The notes under the pieces are model-generated. The model searched no databases, had not been told where the DNA came from, and saw nothing but the letters and a program-made list of their open reading frames with translations. The translations under genes and the position numbers were made by a program. Source: Grammothele lineata (Eukaryota > Basidiomycota > Agaricomycetes > Polyporales > Polyporaceae). Taken from it: DNA of 54,059 nt. Positions 11,648-23,009 of this stretch are shown piece by piece. Location: the NCBI GenBank assembly GCA_002150815.3, contig NDFF03000142.1, positions 1 to 54,059 on the forward strand, given 5' to 3'. Position 1 is the stretch's first letter; the number at the start of each line of letters is the position of its first letter.

Positions 11648-12252
11648 ATGCCGTCACCGTGGTGATCCAACCTAACTCGCGCATGGTGCCCGCCGACACT
11701 CTGGACTCCCAAACAGTGCTTCTGCGAAAGTGTAATGGCCGATACAGTCTATCGTCGACAGCTACTCGCCCTCTGTCCCGCCCGATATATTCCCCCCCTC
11801 GTGAGACATCGCCCGCGTATATGTACCGTTTTCCGGACCTCTCATATGTTGACCCAATGTACCCATAAGCGACGGACTACTGAACGTGGTTTTTCACAGC
11901 TAGTGTACTTGTACCCTGAGCCGATGGACTCGTATGTATGTTTACCCACTCGTCAGTTGACGCGTATGCCCGCGTGTTCGAGCGGTGCACGCTGCCCGCT
12001 TCCACTTGCGACGTTGCGAGCTTTGGAAGGCGTATTGAGACGTTCGGAAGGAGCCCCAGGAAAGCTTTCAGGTAAGAGGGTTGGGCTGAGGTGGGCCTTG
12101 GTTCACAAACGTCACGGGGGGGCTCTGTGTAGGACATTGCGTCTAGAGACCGACGGGCCAAAGGCAAATTGGTCTGGCCACGCTGAACTCCGCGCACTCG
12201 TGGGTGCCGCCGTTTATGACGACCGAGGGAGACTGACCCAGTCCAAGAACGC

Positions 12253-12385
12253 GATCGCGCGGAAAACCGCGCACTCGGAGCCCAGTCAGCGAAAAGCCAG
12301 GGCGCGCGGAATTCTGCGCGCTGTGATTGCCTGCCGTCGGTCATGATGTGGCTCCCGTTCGACCGCGCGGAAATCCGCCCGGTCG
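12253..12385. repeat. GC-palindrome cluster upstream of copy 3
   Basis: Three units at about 12253-12277, 12299-12325 and 12361-12385. The last is a near-perfect dyad flanked by CGACC/GGTCG. The same three units, with different central bases, occur upstream of copy 5. Confidence 0.8.
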
Positions 12386-12508
12386 AACGAAAAATGCCGT
12401 AAGTGCTTACATGTAGTCTTTTGAGTTTGTTCGGACCGGACCGGGGCGAACCGTTGGCCAATAAGAGACCTTTGGGGCCAATTACGCGAATGCCGCAGTC
12501 GCATGCCC

Positions 12509-12518
12509 GATTATCGAT
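12509..12518 (+). promoter_or_regulatory. Shared upstream decamer GATTATCGAT (copy 3)
   Basis: Starts 140 bp before the ATG. The match with the copy 5 promoter extends past the decamer into GATATTCGAA. Confidence 0.6.
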
Positions 12519-12648
12519 AGATATTCGAATCGCGCGTTCGACTTTGAACGCAGTGCCCGTTAACCTTCTGCTCTCTGCTTCCATCTGTCAACCATCCTTT
12601 TTCTGCCGCTGCGTCACATCCTTTCTGGGGAACCATAAGCAAACAGCA

Positions 12649-15600
12649 ATGGTACGTGGCCGAGCCTGAAATCTGAGTGATGAGGCTGACTGACGGCTGC
12701 GGACCCGTGTACAAGCAGGAGACCAATGCGCAATCGAAAAAACTGGCGACGAAGCGTAGGCGGGCGCAGGAGTTCTGGGGGCAATTGAAAACCGTCTGCT
12801 CCTTCCTGGACGCCAACAAGAACACAGGTGCGAACGACCCTTTGCCTCAGGGACCGTGGGACGGCAACTCCTGGGAGGATCGCGTGCTGGTCCCGGCGTT
12901 AGGACCGGCCCCTTCGGAAGTCAACAAGAAGAAGAAGATGCGCGCGTTGTTCCAAAAGCCCGACGCGTGGCGATTGCTCGAGGTTCTCGCGACGTTCTCG
13001 TACTACCAAGACGAAAACGTGCTGCCTTTCGACATGCTCGACTTGATGCACGAGGACTGCGGCATCAAGTGCAACATCGCGGGCTACGTGAGTATCACTC
13101 TGGCACCGCGGTCACTTGGCTGACGTGCGCGGCGTGCTGCAGATGTGGAGCGCCGTCTTCGGTCTCCAGTTGCAGTTCATGCGCTTTATCGCGACGTGCA
13201 CGGAGTGGGATCCGGACGAACGCCAGGAGTGGGATGGGTTCTACCGCGCAATGAGGGACGCCAGGGAGTACTGGGTGCACTGCCCCGAATTGGAGGCAGA
13301 GATTCACGAACTAGACGTGCAGCAGCCCGACGATTTCTACGAGACCGTCAAGAAGGTGTTCGAGGTGTACCGAGCGGCGGCAGAGGGACCGACCAGCTCC
13401 GTCGTCTGGCCACAGTCCTTGCTGGAGGACCTCGACGACTTGTTCGTCGAGGTCTATGACGGGTACAAGTTGCCGCTGGGGGAGTGCGGCGAAGAGGACT
13501 CGATCACGCGTTGGAAGATGTACGCTGAGAAGGCGAACGAATTGATGAAGGACGAGTGGGCCAGGAAGCAGGAGGAACTTCTCGCCTCGAATCCGGACAG
13601 CGCGGATCTGGTCGCGCTGGATAATGCGGAGACCAAGTTGGACTTCTACAGGTTCATGCAGGACGTGGGCGCGCTCCCGAGGATCCCCGTGCCGACGAAG
13701 TCGGTGCTGCTGTCGTTGGAGGAGACCGTGAGCTCGTGCCAGTGGGGAATTTACGCGGTGAGTGCTTGACGCTTGAACGTTCATTAGGGCGAGCAGACCG
13801 CCACCCCCTCGAGCGGCCTTGGGCGCGGTGTGCTGAGAGTAGCGCGCACGCATCCTCGACCGCGCGGCATTCCGCCCACCCGAGCTTGGGGGAGCGACTG
13901 CGACCGCGCGGAAATCCGCTCGCCCGAGGCAGCCCCGACGCTTCGGACGAGCTGACTCTCGTGCCGCCGGCAGAGCTGCTCGGTCAATTTTGATGCGGAA
14001 CGCTAATCGTCGCGTCTCCAGGTCGCCAGCTGGTTCCAACCCGCCGGAATAACCATGCTGCACTCGCAACGTCTCCCTGCCTACGACTATGCGGGCGTGC
14101 TCGAGCAAGCCATCATGGGCTTCCCCGGTGTTGGTCAGCACGGATGGCTGCGGGGCCAGGTGAGCGCGGCGATAGAGGAGTGTGTGCGATGATTTAACGC
14201 ATCGCATCGCAGATCTGGGCCTACTTCCTCTCGCAGGGGATGCACATGAGGGCGCTGCACATCGTCGTTGAGCCCATGGTTACGGACGAGCACTGGGCCT
14301 TTTTCAGAACGACGCGGACGGATTTCGAAGCGATCTTCGAACGCTTCACCGACTTCGTGCCCAAGAAGGAGCAGAGGAAGTACCAGCAGACCGGAGAACA
14401 AGAGCCGCCATGGGTCGGTTTGGTCCCCTTCAAGTGGGACGAAGACAGCTTTAAGAAGGAGAACGTCGATGAGATGCGGTGCCACCTCCGCGCGTCCATG
14501 ATCCTGGACGGCGAGATTTTGGCCGGTGAGAAGTACGCGCAGTCGAAGGCGGGGAAAGCGAAGGAGCGGGTACGGCAGCTCGAGGAGCAGAAGGGCGGGT
14601 TCACGAAGACGGCGGTGTCGACACACCCTTATCTCCAGCTCGCGGGCCCTCTCATCCCATTCTACCCAAGGCTAGCCAGCAAGGACGATCGCGACGCGTG
14701 CGCCAACGCCATGGCTATTACCATGTGGTACGCGTGGCGGCTTTATGAAGACACCGTCCTTCACGCTTGCCACCTGAAGGTCGTGCGACAGTTCCGCACC
14801 TCGGTCCTTTATTTTGTGCATTCTCTCATCGTCCCGGTCCAGCACAGAACTCCTGGGTGCAGGCCCCTCGACGTCGCCTTCTGGGACACGTTGTCCATCG
14901 AGCACAATCTGCAGCAGGTCCCTGCGTTGATCGCTTACCCTGCAGGCGCCACGATCATCGACATTATCGAGCGTGAGGGGACCGTGCCCGCTGCGCTGGC
15001 GCTTGACGATGGCGTGGGGGACCACATAGAGGGGATTTTGGGCTCGGCGCTCGCCCACCAGGAGATCATGTACTTCAAGAACGAGAGGGGGAAGCTCTTC
15101 GTGAGGATGGTCCGGGGCTCACTGGATCCCGCAGTACGCGACGCGGTGCAGAGGCTGGTAACGGTGAGCATGCTCTATCTGCCTCGTAAGGGCGTCCGGG
15201 TGCGCGGTATCCCGCGCGGTCTAGCGATGTGCTACTGGCGCCCGCGAGCGAGCGGAATCCCGCTCACCCGAGAGTTTTGGAGGGACGTTTGTCGCGAACA
15301 GTCGAGTGAGCGGCAGGCCGCGCAGTCGAGCGACCGGGGAAAGAGCGAGAACCGTGGGCACGGGCTCCAGCGAAACGCATCGTTCGTGACCTTGATTGTG
15401 CATGTTGCTGATGACCGTTTACGCGCTTTTGCTAACGATGAGCACAGGCGCTCAACAACAACCTCAACTACAACCTCGACAGGCAGCTCGGAATAAATGG
15501 GCCTTACATCGCCAACGTCGATAGCCCCACATATGTAAGGCTTGCAATTCCGGAGATCCCGCCCGCCGCGCGCTCCAACGAGCTCTATCACACGGGTGCG

Positions 15601-17324
15601 GAGTTCAAAGAGTGCGATCCCGAAGGCTACGAAACCTACATCAGCCACGCGCAACGGCTCGGCATGAAGCCCTTCAAGGCGACCGGCGACGAGTCGCTGG
15701 AGGGGATTGCTCAGGGCGCGCGTAGCGGCCCACAGGACGTCCGTCGACAGAGAGTGCGGCTCGGTCTGGTAGAACCTTCGGAGGATGTCGGGCTGGCGGG
15801 GCGAGTTGAGGACGGTTCCGACGTGGAGATGGAGGACGAAGGGGAGGGGCACAGCGACAGCGGCCGCAGCGCGGACGACGAGGGTTCGCGCGCAGCAGGG
15901 ACGCCAGCCGCACGCGAACCCACGGCTCGCGAGGAGCCTTCTATGTCCCCCGAGCTCGGAGACCCGACGTTCGCCGTACGCATCGAGCCGGGCGGTGACA
16001 GCGAGGTAGAGGACACGATGGACGTCGGGGATGCACCCTTGGAGGACCCGTTGGAGGCCGCGTCGGCAGCCTTCGACGTGGAGAGCGTCAGGGCGGTTGC
16101 TCGTTCGACACCGCGTGCGCCGCCTACACCACCGATGCCGCTCCCAGCCACTCCCGCGCGGCCGGCGTCTTCGACGACTGCGCCACCAAGGACCTCGCAC
16201 AAAAGGGGCTCACGTACCACGAGGCAGAACCGGTCTGACTCGGAGCCGGAGAATGACGACGCTCCCGTCCAGCGTTCGCCGTGGACGGGTTCATCTTCTG
16301 AGGACGGCTCGTCCTCCCCCTGGCGTGGTGTGAGTCCGCACATCTGTCTGACCTGTTGTTTTCTGAGAGCTGACGTGTTATACCAGCTGGAAGGGACCCC
16401 GATTGGTGAGTACCGCACGACTCGCGCGGCTCTCGAGATGACTGAACGCGTGGGCGTAGCGGGCGACGAAAAGTCGTCTAGTGACGTGGATATGGCAGAA
16501 TCTGGAGCGCCAGCGCCGGTAGGGGAACAAAGCCCCCCCGACACGCCGACGTCCGACGCGCAGACCTCGCTCGTTTCAGCACAGGAGATGCAGGCGAACG
16601 AGTTGAGGGAGCGCCGTGTGCGCCACCGTGGGCTGCGACGGCTGGCCGTAACGCCAATCGGACCGTCGCCAGAGCCGGCTTTCCCAAGAATTAGCGAGGA
16701 GGGCGCGGCAGGATCCGAGGTGCAGCGAGGGCTGGCCTCGGAAGGCACAGCTGGACGCTTGCGCGGTGTCTTGGACACGCTCGGTGAGTTCCTACTACGT
16801 CAGCGTCGGGCAGCCCAAACGCTCGGGCGCGCGGAAATCCGCTCGCCCGAGCGGGTGTGGCTCGCCAGCGCGAGCGCACGGGCTGCCGCCCGATCGCGTT
16901 CCACGCGTGCCATTTCAAAATGCTGATAACGTGCACGGCTGCAGGCCGGTCCCGGGGAGAGGAACCCACGAAGCGCGCGCGCGACGAGGCCACCCTGTCT
17001 GGATCATCTCCAGAGGGTAAAGGCAAATCGGTCCGGCCCGAACCGAAACGCGCGAAGGTCGTTCAGGCCAACGTCGTACCCGCCCGGGACGAGGAGGCCT
17101 CACAGGAGCCATCGCGCAAGGGTCGTTCGGTGGCCCTTCCACTCAGCTTGGACCTGCGCGATCTCGCTGAAAATATGGCCGCTTCTTCGCTCGCCGGGCC
17201 GTCCTCCGCAGGTCCTTTATCTGCTGGGCCGTCGAGACCCGAACACCTCCAAGGCCCGAGACGCCGCCGCCGCCATAGACGCACGGTCCTTAGCTCCGAA
17301 GAGGAGGATGATGGAGACCAGTAG
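12649..17324 (+). CDS. Copy 3, short class: large unknown protein without the ParB-like domain
   Basis: Exons: 12649-12651 (ATG only), 12716-13087, 13143-13757, 14022-14159, 14213-15163, 15448-16329, 16387-16405 (19-nt microexon), 16460-16783, 16945-17324; sum 3684 nt, 1227 aa, frame kept throughout. The start was chosen by alignment with copy 5, whose first exon also ends at a GTACGT donor; the exon 2 acceptor (AAG) is weak. The protein starts with the family LPQGPWDG / YYQDENVLP region, then the MWSAV exon ending PVPTKSVLLSLEE...QWGIYA, WFQPAG, the helical 317-aa domain, PYIAN / DPEGYETY, an acidic Ser/Pro-rich stretch, and KRARDEATLSGSSPEGK followed by KRAKVV (NLS-like). It lacks the long charged helix of long copies. 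Palindromes occupy introns 13758-14021, 15164-15447 and 16784-16944. Function unknown. Confidence 0.78.
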
Positions 17325-17877
17325 GAGCTTGGCATGGCCGGCGATGCGGGCCGTAGGGCTGACGGTGTCTCTGCCCCTCCAATCTGATGCGCGTCATTCT
17401 CTGTACCACCATACGTTGCTGCTCCCTGCGTGTACCATACTCTGTACGATAGCCGCTGTATATGCATATTCCTTCGCGACTGCACCCACAAGCGTCTGCC
17501 AGCGTCCCTATCCAATGTGGAGGGCATCTAAGGTCGCGTGCGCTCAGCTGGGATGGCCGCCCGCTCGACTGACGCACTTAGACTATCGGGGTATGTTTAG
17601 GTCAACATAACGATTATATATTTACATCACCAACGTCGTTATAAATGTGCGATGTGCACGTAGATATCAGGTCACGGACTGGGATCGAAGTGTTGGCTGG
17701 GGCATTGGCGAAAGAGAGGCTCAGTTGCGTGTAGACCCGTCGTGTGCGTCACAATGCATGCTGGGTGAATGGGGCTGGAGCACGCAGGAATCGCCAGACG
17801 TCTGCGGCTGTGCGTCAGTGCGTCAATTGCCAGACAAACTGCAATGTGTGACATTACGAGTGCTGCGTGAGCCGTCG

Positions 17878-18070
17878 GTGGGTTCGCCGCGCGCCCAAGT
17901 GAAAGCCTCGGCCGCGCGGGTTCCCGCGCGCCCGTACATGTTGGACGCCGAGCAGTTCACCGCGCGCCCGACGGATGCCATCGGGCGCGCGGGGACCCGC
18001 GCACCCGTGGAAACAGCGGGCCGCCATGGGGCACAGCCGGTTCGACCGGGCGGGCCGCCGCGCGCCCGAG
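17878..18070. repeat. GC-palindrome cluster upstream of copy 4
   Basis: Palindromic units near 17878-17896, 17911-17933, 17951-17973, 17981-18007 and 18043-18070, with arms such as CCGCGCGGG/CCCGCGCGC. Centres vary between units. Confidence 0.75.
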
Positions 18071-18200
18071 CGACACCCGCCAGGGTCATCACATCCTGGC
18101 CCGTTTGGGATGCTGCGTGCGCTTGCGAGAAGGGAGGCTCGGGCCGATGACTCACAGGCGAGCGGAGCGCGTGTCGGCTCGGAAGCGTAGCTCCATCTCC

Positions 18201-18210
18201 GATCATCGAT
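18201..18210 (+). promoter_or_regulatory. Shared upstream decamer GATCATCGAT (copy 4)
   Basis: Starts 184 bp before the ATG at 18385. The surrounding 60 bp match the copy 6 promoter almost exactly, including TTTTGAGTTTGGTTCG after it. Confidence 0.6.
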
Positions 18211-19528
18211 ACATTTTGAGTTTGGTTCGAGTGGGTGGAGACTCCGCGCCCCGAGCTGCTTCCCTCTCCCCGCGTTTCCCGCTCCCCACGTTGGCCTCAC
18301 CTCTCATCTCCCATCTCTGCTACTCTGCTACCCTGCTACTCTGCTTTACATCTTTTGACGCGAACCACCTTTGTCAGTTTCAAAATGTCTGATCAGGTAC
18401 TTACATGCCCATAGCACCGCGTGTAGAGAAGGGCTGACCACGGCGCGCGTCGTGCCATCTAGCCCACAGCCCCGTCGTCTTCCAAGGCCGCGTCGTCTTC
18501 TAAGGCCGCGTCGTCCGCCAAGGGAAAAGGCAAGGCGAAAAAGGTGTTCAAAAGTCCCGAGGAAGTCCCCTCCTCCGGAGAAGAAGGGGAACGGCTTTCG
18601 GAGCCGGAGCCGAAGCCGAAGAAGAAACGGGCGACGAAGGAGGAGAAGCAGGCGGCGGAGCAGGCGGTGCAGAAGGAGATCGACGAGGAGCTGGAGAAAG
18701 CGTCCAAGGTCTTCGCCGAGGCCAAGGCTTCCGGTAAGGTCCCCGTCATCGCCCGCGCTGCAGCGGCCGCGGAGAAGACTCTGCGCGAGCGCGCTCAGAC
18801 ATTCTACGCGGGCGACGTCGTCCTCCCCTTGGGTCCCGGCTCGGGCGTCGAACTCCTCCCCGGCTTCAGGAACAACCGCACCGAGATGCCCCAGCACTGG
18901 CGGAACATCGGCACGGACATGGCGCTCAACAGCGTCCTCGACGACGAGTTCCCGATGACCGTCATCGGCAACCCGGACGACTTCGCGGAAGGCGTGCTCA
19001 AGACGGACGCCGGGCCGGGTGAGGCGGTGTTTGCGAAGTGGAAGGACGACAAGAAGACGCACCGGTTCCACAAGGTGGCGGGCCACCATCGGTTCATGGG
19101 TCTGACGTACGGGCGGGAGCTGATGGCGAAGAAGATCACGGCGCTCGTGAAGGAGAGGCACGAGATCGAGGAGGGGAAGGGCGAGCCTGGACGGACGGAG
19201 GCCCAGGTGTTGGCGGAGCTGGAGGACGCGGAGACGCGCTTGGCGCGTCTGAAGATGTACCGGGTGCGTTTGTATCGGATCGGTAAGTTGGAGTGGTTGT
19301 CGCGCGCACGGAAACTGACGTGTATACGGGCGAGCAGACACGCCGGCGACAATCCAGGACTACCTCGCACGGAACGCCACGGTGTCTCAGGAGGCGGAGA
19401 AGACGCCCGAGGCGATGTGGAGGCAGGTGCGGGAGGTCACGGAGTTCCTAGAGCAGAACGCGGAGGAGGTTGAGCGGAACGCGGTGACGGACGAGCAGGA
19501 GGGTGAGACGAGCGAGCAGGATGCGGGG

Positions 19529-19654
19529 ACCGGGAAGGAGGGTGCGGTGACCGGGAAGGAGGGCGCGGAGAGCGGGAAGGAGGGTGCGGAGAGCGGGAAG
19601 GAGGGTGCGGAGACTGGGAAGGAGGGTCCGGGGACAGGGAAGGAGGACGTGGAG
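19529..19654 (+). repeat. In-frame 21-nt coding repeat, six units (copy 4)
   Basis: Encodes six [TS]GKEGAE-type heptads. Copy 6 has five at the same place (35260-35364), a one-unit difference in otherwise nearly identical sequence. Confidence 0.85.
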
Positions 19655-20604
19655 GCTAAGCGTGTCAAGAGGCTCCCGCAGGGCCCTTGGGAGGACGGGT
19701 GGGAGACAGACGTCGTGGTGCCGGTGGTAGGGCCGAACTCCCAGGGCAAGAACACCGGGCTGCGCTCGCTGTTCAACGTGTCGGCGGCGTGGCGGCTGAT
19801 GTCGCACGTCGCGCCGATCCCGTACTACCAGGACGAGCGCGTCCTGCCGATGTCGTTGATGCGCAAGATGCACAACGAGGTCGGGGCGGACAAGCAGATC
19901 GCTGGCTACGTGAGTCTCACTTCAGCGGTGTCATTATAACGCTAACTGGACTCGTTTTTGCGCAGATGTGGAGCGCGGTGGCCGACCTCCACTTTGAGGT
20001 TCTCCATTTCTTGACGACATTTCAACCTTGGACGTCTACGGAATCGGAGGAAGTCGCCAGCTTGGCAAAGCTCGTCGACAAGGCGCAGGGGTTTTGGTTC
20101 GGGGAGCATGGAGGCGAAGGGTCTTGCGATGAAGCGTGGGTGCTCCCGGATGGACTGCACGACGCCATGGCGCGCGTCCACAGCTTGTTCAGGCAGCGCG
20201 CGGGTGGTCGCTCGAGCCCGTTCGTGTTGATGGTGCCGACGATGGAGGCCCTGGAGGAGTTGTTTTTGGACATCTTCGAGGACTACGAAGGACCCCTCGG
20301 GCACCGCTCCGACCAGCGGTACGAGCGACTCTGGAACACGTACATGAAACGCGCGAAGGAGATCTGCGTGAAGTCTTGGACTTCCCAGGCGGCGGAGATC
20401 AGGGCGTTCAAAGCGGAGAGCGAGGACCTGGTCGCGCTGGAGCAGGCGCCGCACAAGTGGGCGTTCTACGAGATGCTGCAGCGCGATGGCTTGATGCCTT
20501 TGCTGCCGGTGCCCACGGCGAGCGTCCTTCGGCGACTGGCAGCACAGGTGACGGGCATGGAGTGGGGGGTTTACTCGGTGAGTGGATACGCTCTTTGATT
20601 TGGA

Positions 20605-20702
20605 GCGGGCGAGCGGGATCCCGCGCACTCGCGCGGGCGGGCGGGAATCCGCGCACTCGCGCGGGCGGGCGGGAACCCGCGCACTCGTGCGAGTGCGCGG
20701 GT
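20605..20702. repeat. Tandem GC palindromes in intron 4 of copy 4
   Basis: Three to four units with a period of about 35 bp, each a GGGCGGGCGGG...CCGCGCACTCG dyad. The same intron of copy 6 has a similar but independently varied array. Confidence 0.75.
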
Positions 20703-22764
20703 GACCGCTCGGCCTCGTTTGCAACAGCATCGGTGCAGTCAAGGGGCGGGGTATGCTGACGTTCCTTCCAGGTCGCCCGTTGGTTGCAGCCGGCCGGAGA
20801 GGTTCTCCTCCGCAATAAGTCCATCGAAGCATACGACTTCGCGGGGATTATCGAGCAGACAATCGTGCGCTCGCCGACCGTGCAGAAGCACGGCTTCGTT
20901 CGCTCTCTGGTAAGTCCCCTGGATTTCTTTCCGGCGTGCCCTACGCAGTGAGCTGAAAACTGCAGATCTGGGACTTCTTCCTCGAGGCCTCAACGCAACT
21001 GACCGGGTTGCACGTCCTCGTCAAGCCCACCATCACCGAGGAGCACCGGGCGTTCCTAGGGACGAAACGGAAGACACTCGAGGACTTGTACCTCCAGTTC
21101 TCGGAATTTAGCCGCTCGGATCGGTCCTCCAAAGCCTCGTCCACCAAACCCTCGCAGGATGCGAAGACGGCGGCGTGGATAGGGCTGGTCGGTTTCCAGT
21201 GGACGGCCGAAGAATTCAAGAAGTGGGAGCTGGACGAGGTCCGCTCGCACATCCGTGCGGCGTTGATCTGTGACGACGACAAGGTCGGTTCCAGCAAGTC
21301 TCGAGCGGGAACGGCGAGGGGGCGCGTCCATCAGCTCGCGAACCAGCGCGGCAGGTTCACCGACGAGGCCCTCAAGAAACACCCCCTCCTCCTTCTCGCC
21401 CAGCCCCTCCTCCCCTTCTGCGACGCCTTTGGCGCCAAGGACAACCGCGACTCGACCGCGAACGCCCTAACCATGATCCTCGTCTACCTCCAGCGCCTCT
21501 ACGAGCGGACGTGCCTGCCGACGTACCACATGGACTTTGTCCGGTTCTTCCGCGGAGAATTGGCCCAGATCATTCGGTACGTGTCCATCCCCTCCAGCGT
21601 GCCCGCCGATCGCGTCCCCGCGGGAGGGGATCCGGAGGACCTGTTCCTCGTGTTCGACTTCTGGGACACGTTCACGAAGGACGCCTTGCTCAAGAACGTC
21701 AACCCTCCCGTCGGCTATGACGTCAAGCGCACCACCGCGGAAAACATGCTCGACAAGCGGCGGTGGTCCGGGATCGCAGAGGGACTACGGGGAGACGCTG
21801 TGAAGATGCTGCACGGCATCATGCAGACCCCTCTCGCGTACCAGTCCATCGACGTCCTCAGGCAGGAGGGCGGCAAGCTCAAGGTGCGACCGGTCGCTGG
21901 TGCGGTGGACCCCGACGTGCATGAAGCGGCGTTGGGGCTCGTGAAGGTGAGCAGGTTTCTGCCTCGACGGGAAGGAGCCTCGACGGGAAGGAGTCGCGCG
22001 TCGGAGCGGATGCTCGCGAGATACCTCGGGCGGGCGGTTTTCCGCGCACCCGATGTGTGGGGAGCTCCCGTTGGGAGCGAGCGGAGGTCTGCGCGGTCCT
22101 GCGGTATCGGGCGGGTGGTGCACGCGCGAGCGAGCGGGAGTCCGCGCGGTCGAGCGAGAGGTTGCCGTGCGAGCAAAGCTCGATCGCGCGGAATCCCGCC
22201 TGCCCGCGCGAAACCCCGCCGATCCCTTTTCTTTCGACTCTGCATGCCAACGCGCCGACTGAATGTCTTATTTTCTGCAGGCTTTGGAAAAGTCCTTCAA
22301 CTACCACATGCACATGCAATCGGGCGAGGGAAAGGCAAAGGAGCCGTACGTCGCACCCGTCGGCCACCCCGAGTACCTCAGCCTCGGCGTGTCTTTTGAC
22401 GAGCCCGCGCCGCGGTCGAACCACCACCACTTCACCATGTCGCAATTCCAGGTGGAGGACCCCCTCGGCTATGAGCTCTACCGGGCCGAGGCCAAGCGCC
22501 TCTCCTTGCGAATTCCCCCGGTCTTCGACCACCAGTGGTCACCACTTTTTACAACAGAATACAGACATATGTCCTAGCAGCGTTGTTGAACCTGTCTATG
22601 ACTTTTCAAAAACCCCTGTTTTCAATGGCCTGTAGATCTGTATAGGGGGCCTATAATGTTGTATACAGGCCTGAACACCCTGTGCATGATTGCCTGGAAA
22701 TCTGTTATATATGTAGAGGCCCCTGTTAACAAATGCCTGTCAGGATGTTAACTTCTTTAGAGCT

Positions 22765-23009
22765 CTGTTTTGAAAAGTCTGAAAACTTGTTTCCACTCCT
22801 GTGCCCTGTTTAAAAGAGCCCAGAAACTTGTTTCCACTCCTGTGCCCTGTTTAAACGGGCCTAGAAACTTGTTTCCACTTCTAAACCCTGTTAAAAAGAG
22901 CCTGGGGGTTTGTTTTCCCTTTGAGCAATGTTTTAAATGGTCTGAAAACTTGTTTATACCCATGGGCACTGTTTTCAACTGCCTGGCAACTTGTTATGAT
23001 CTATAGATC
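22765..23009. repeat. 41-bp subterminal tandem repeats, left arm
   Basis: Six units starting at 22765, 22806, 22847, 22888, 22928 and 22969 share a CTGTTTNAA...CCTGRAAACTTGTT pattern. Weaker copies lie towards the tip (22680, 22723). The spacing is 41, 41, 41, 40 and 41 bp. Confidence 0.8.

Larger units (their letters stand above)
11648..12648. other. Intergenic region between copies 2 and 3
   Basis: The first 580 bp show nothing recognisable; open frames there lack homology or splice signals. From about 12230 onward the sequence is homologous to the region upstream of copy 5 (28215-28597), marking the left end of the duplicated block. Confidence 0.6.
17325..18384. other. Intergenic region between copies 3 and 4
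   Basis: Contains the 3' flank of copy 3, a palindrome cluster and the promoter of copy 4. The last 250 bp are pyrimidine-rich (CTCTCC / CTGCTAC runs), as is common just ahead of fungal start codons. No gene seen. Confidence 0.6.

Noticed and set aside
11735..12584. Open frames between copies 2 and 3 on both strands
   Set aside because: They cross palindromes and the promoter decamer, are not conserved upstream of copy 5, and lack protein-like composition.
18346..19341. Long minus-strand open frames opposite exons 2-3 of copy 4 (similarly 34161-35072)
   Set aside because: Antisense shadows of GC-rich exons; Arg/Leu/Pro-rich composition, no homology, no splice signals.
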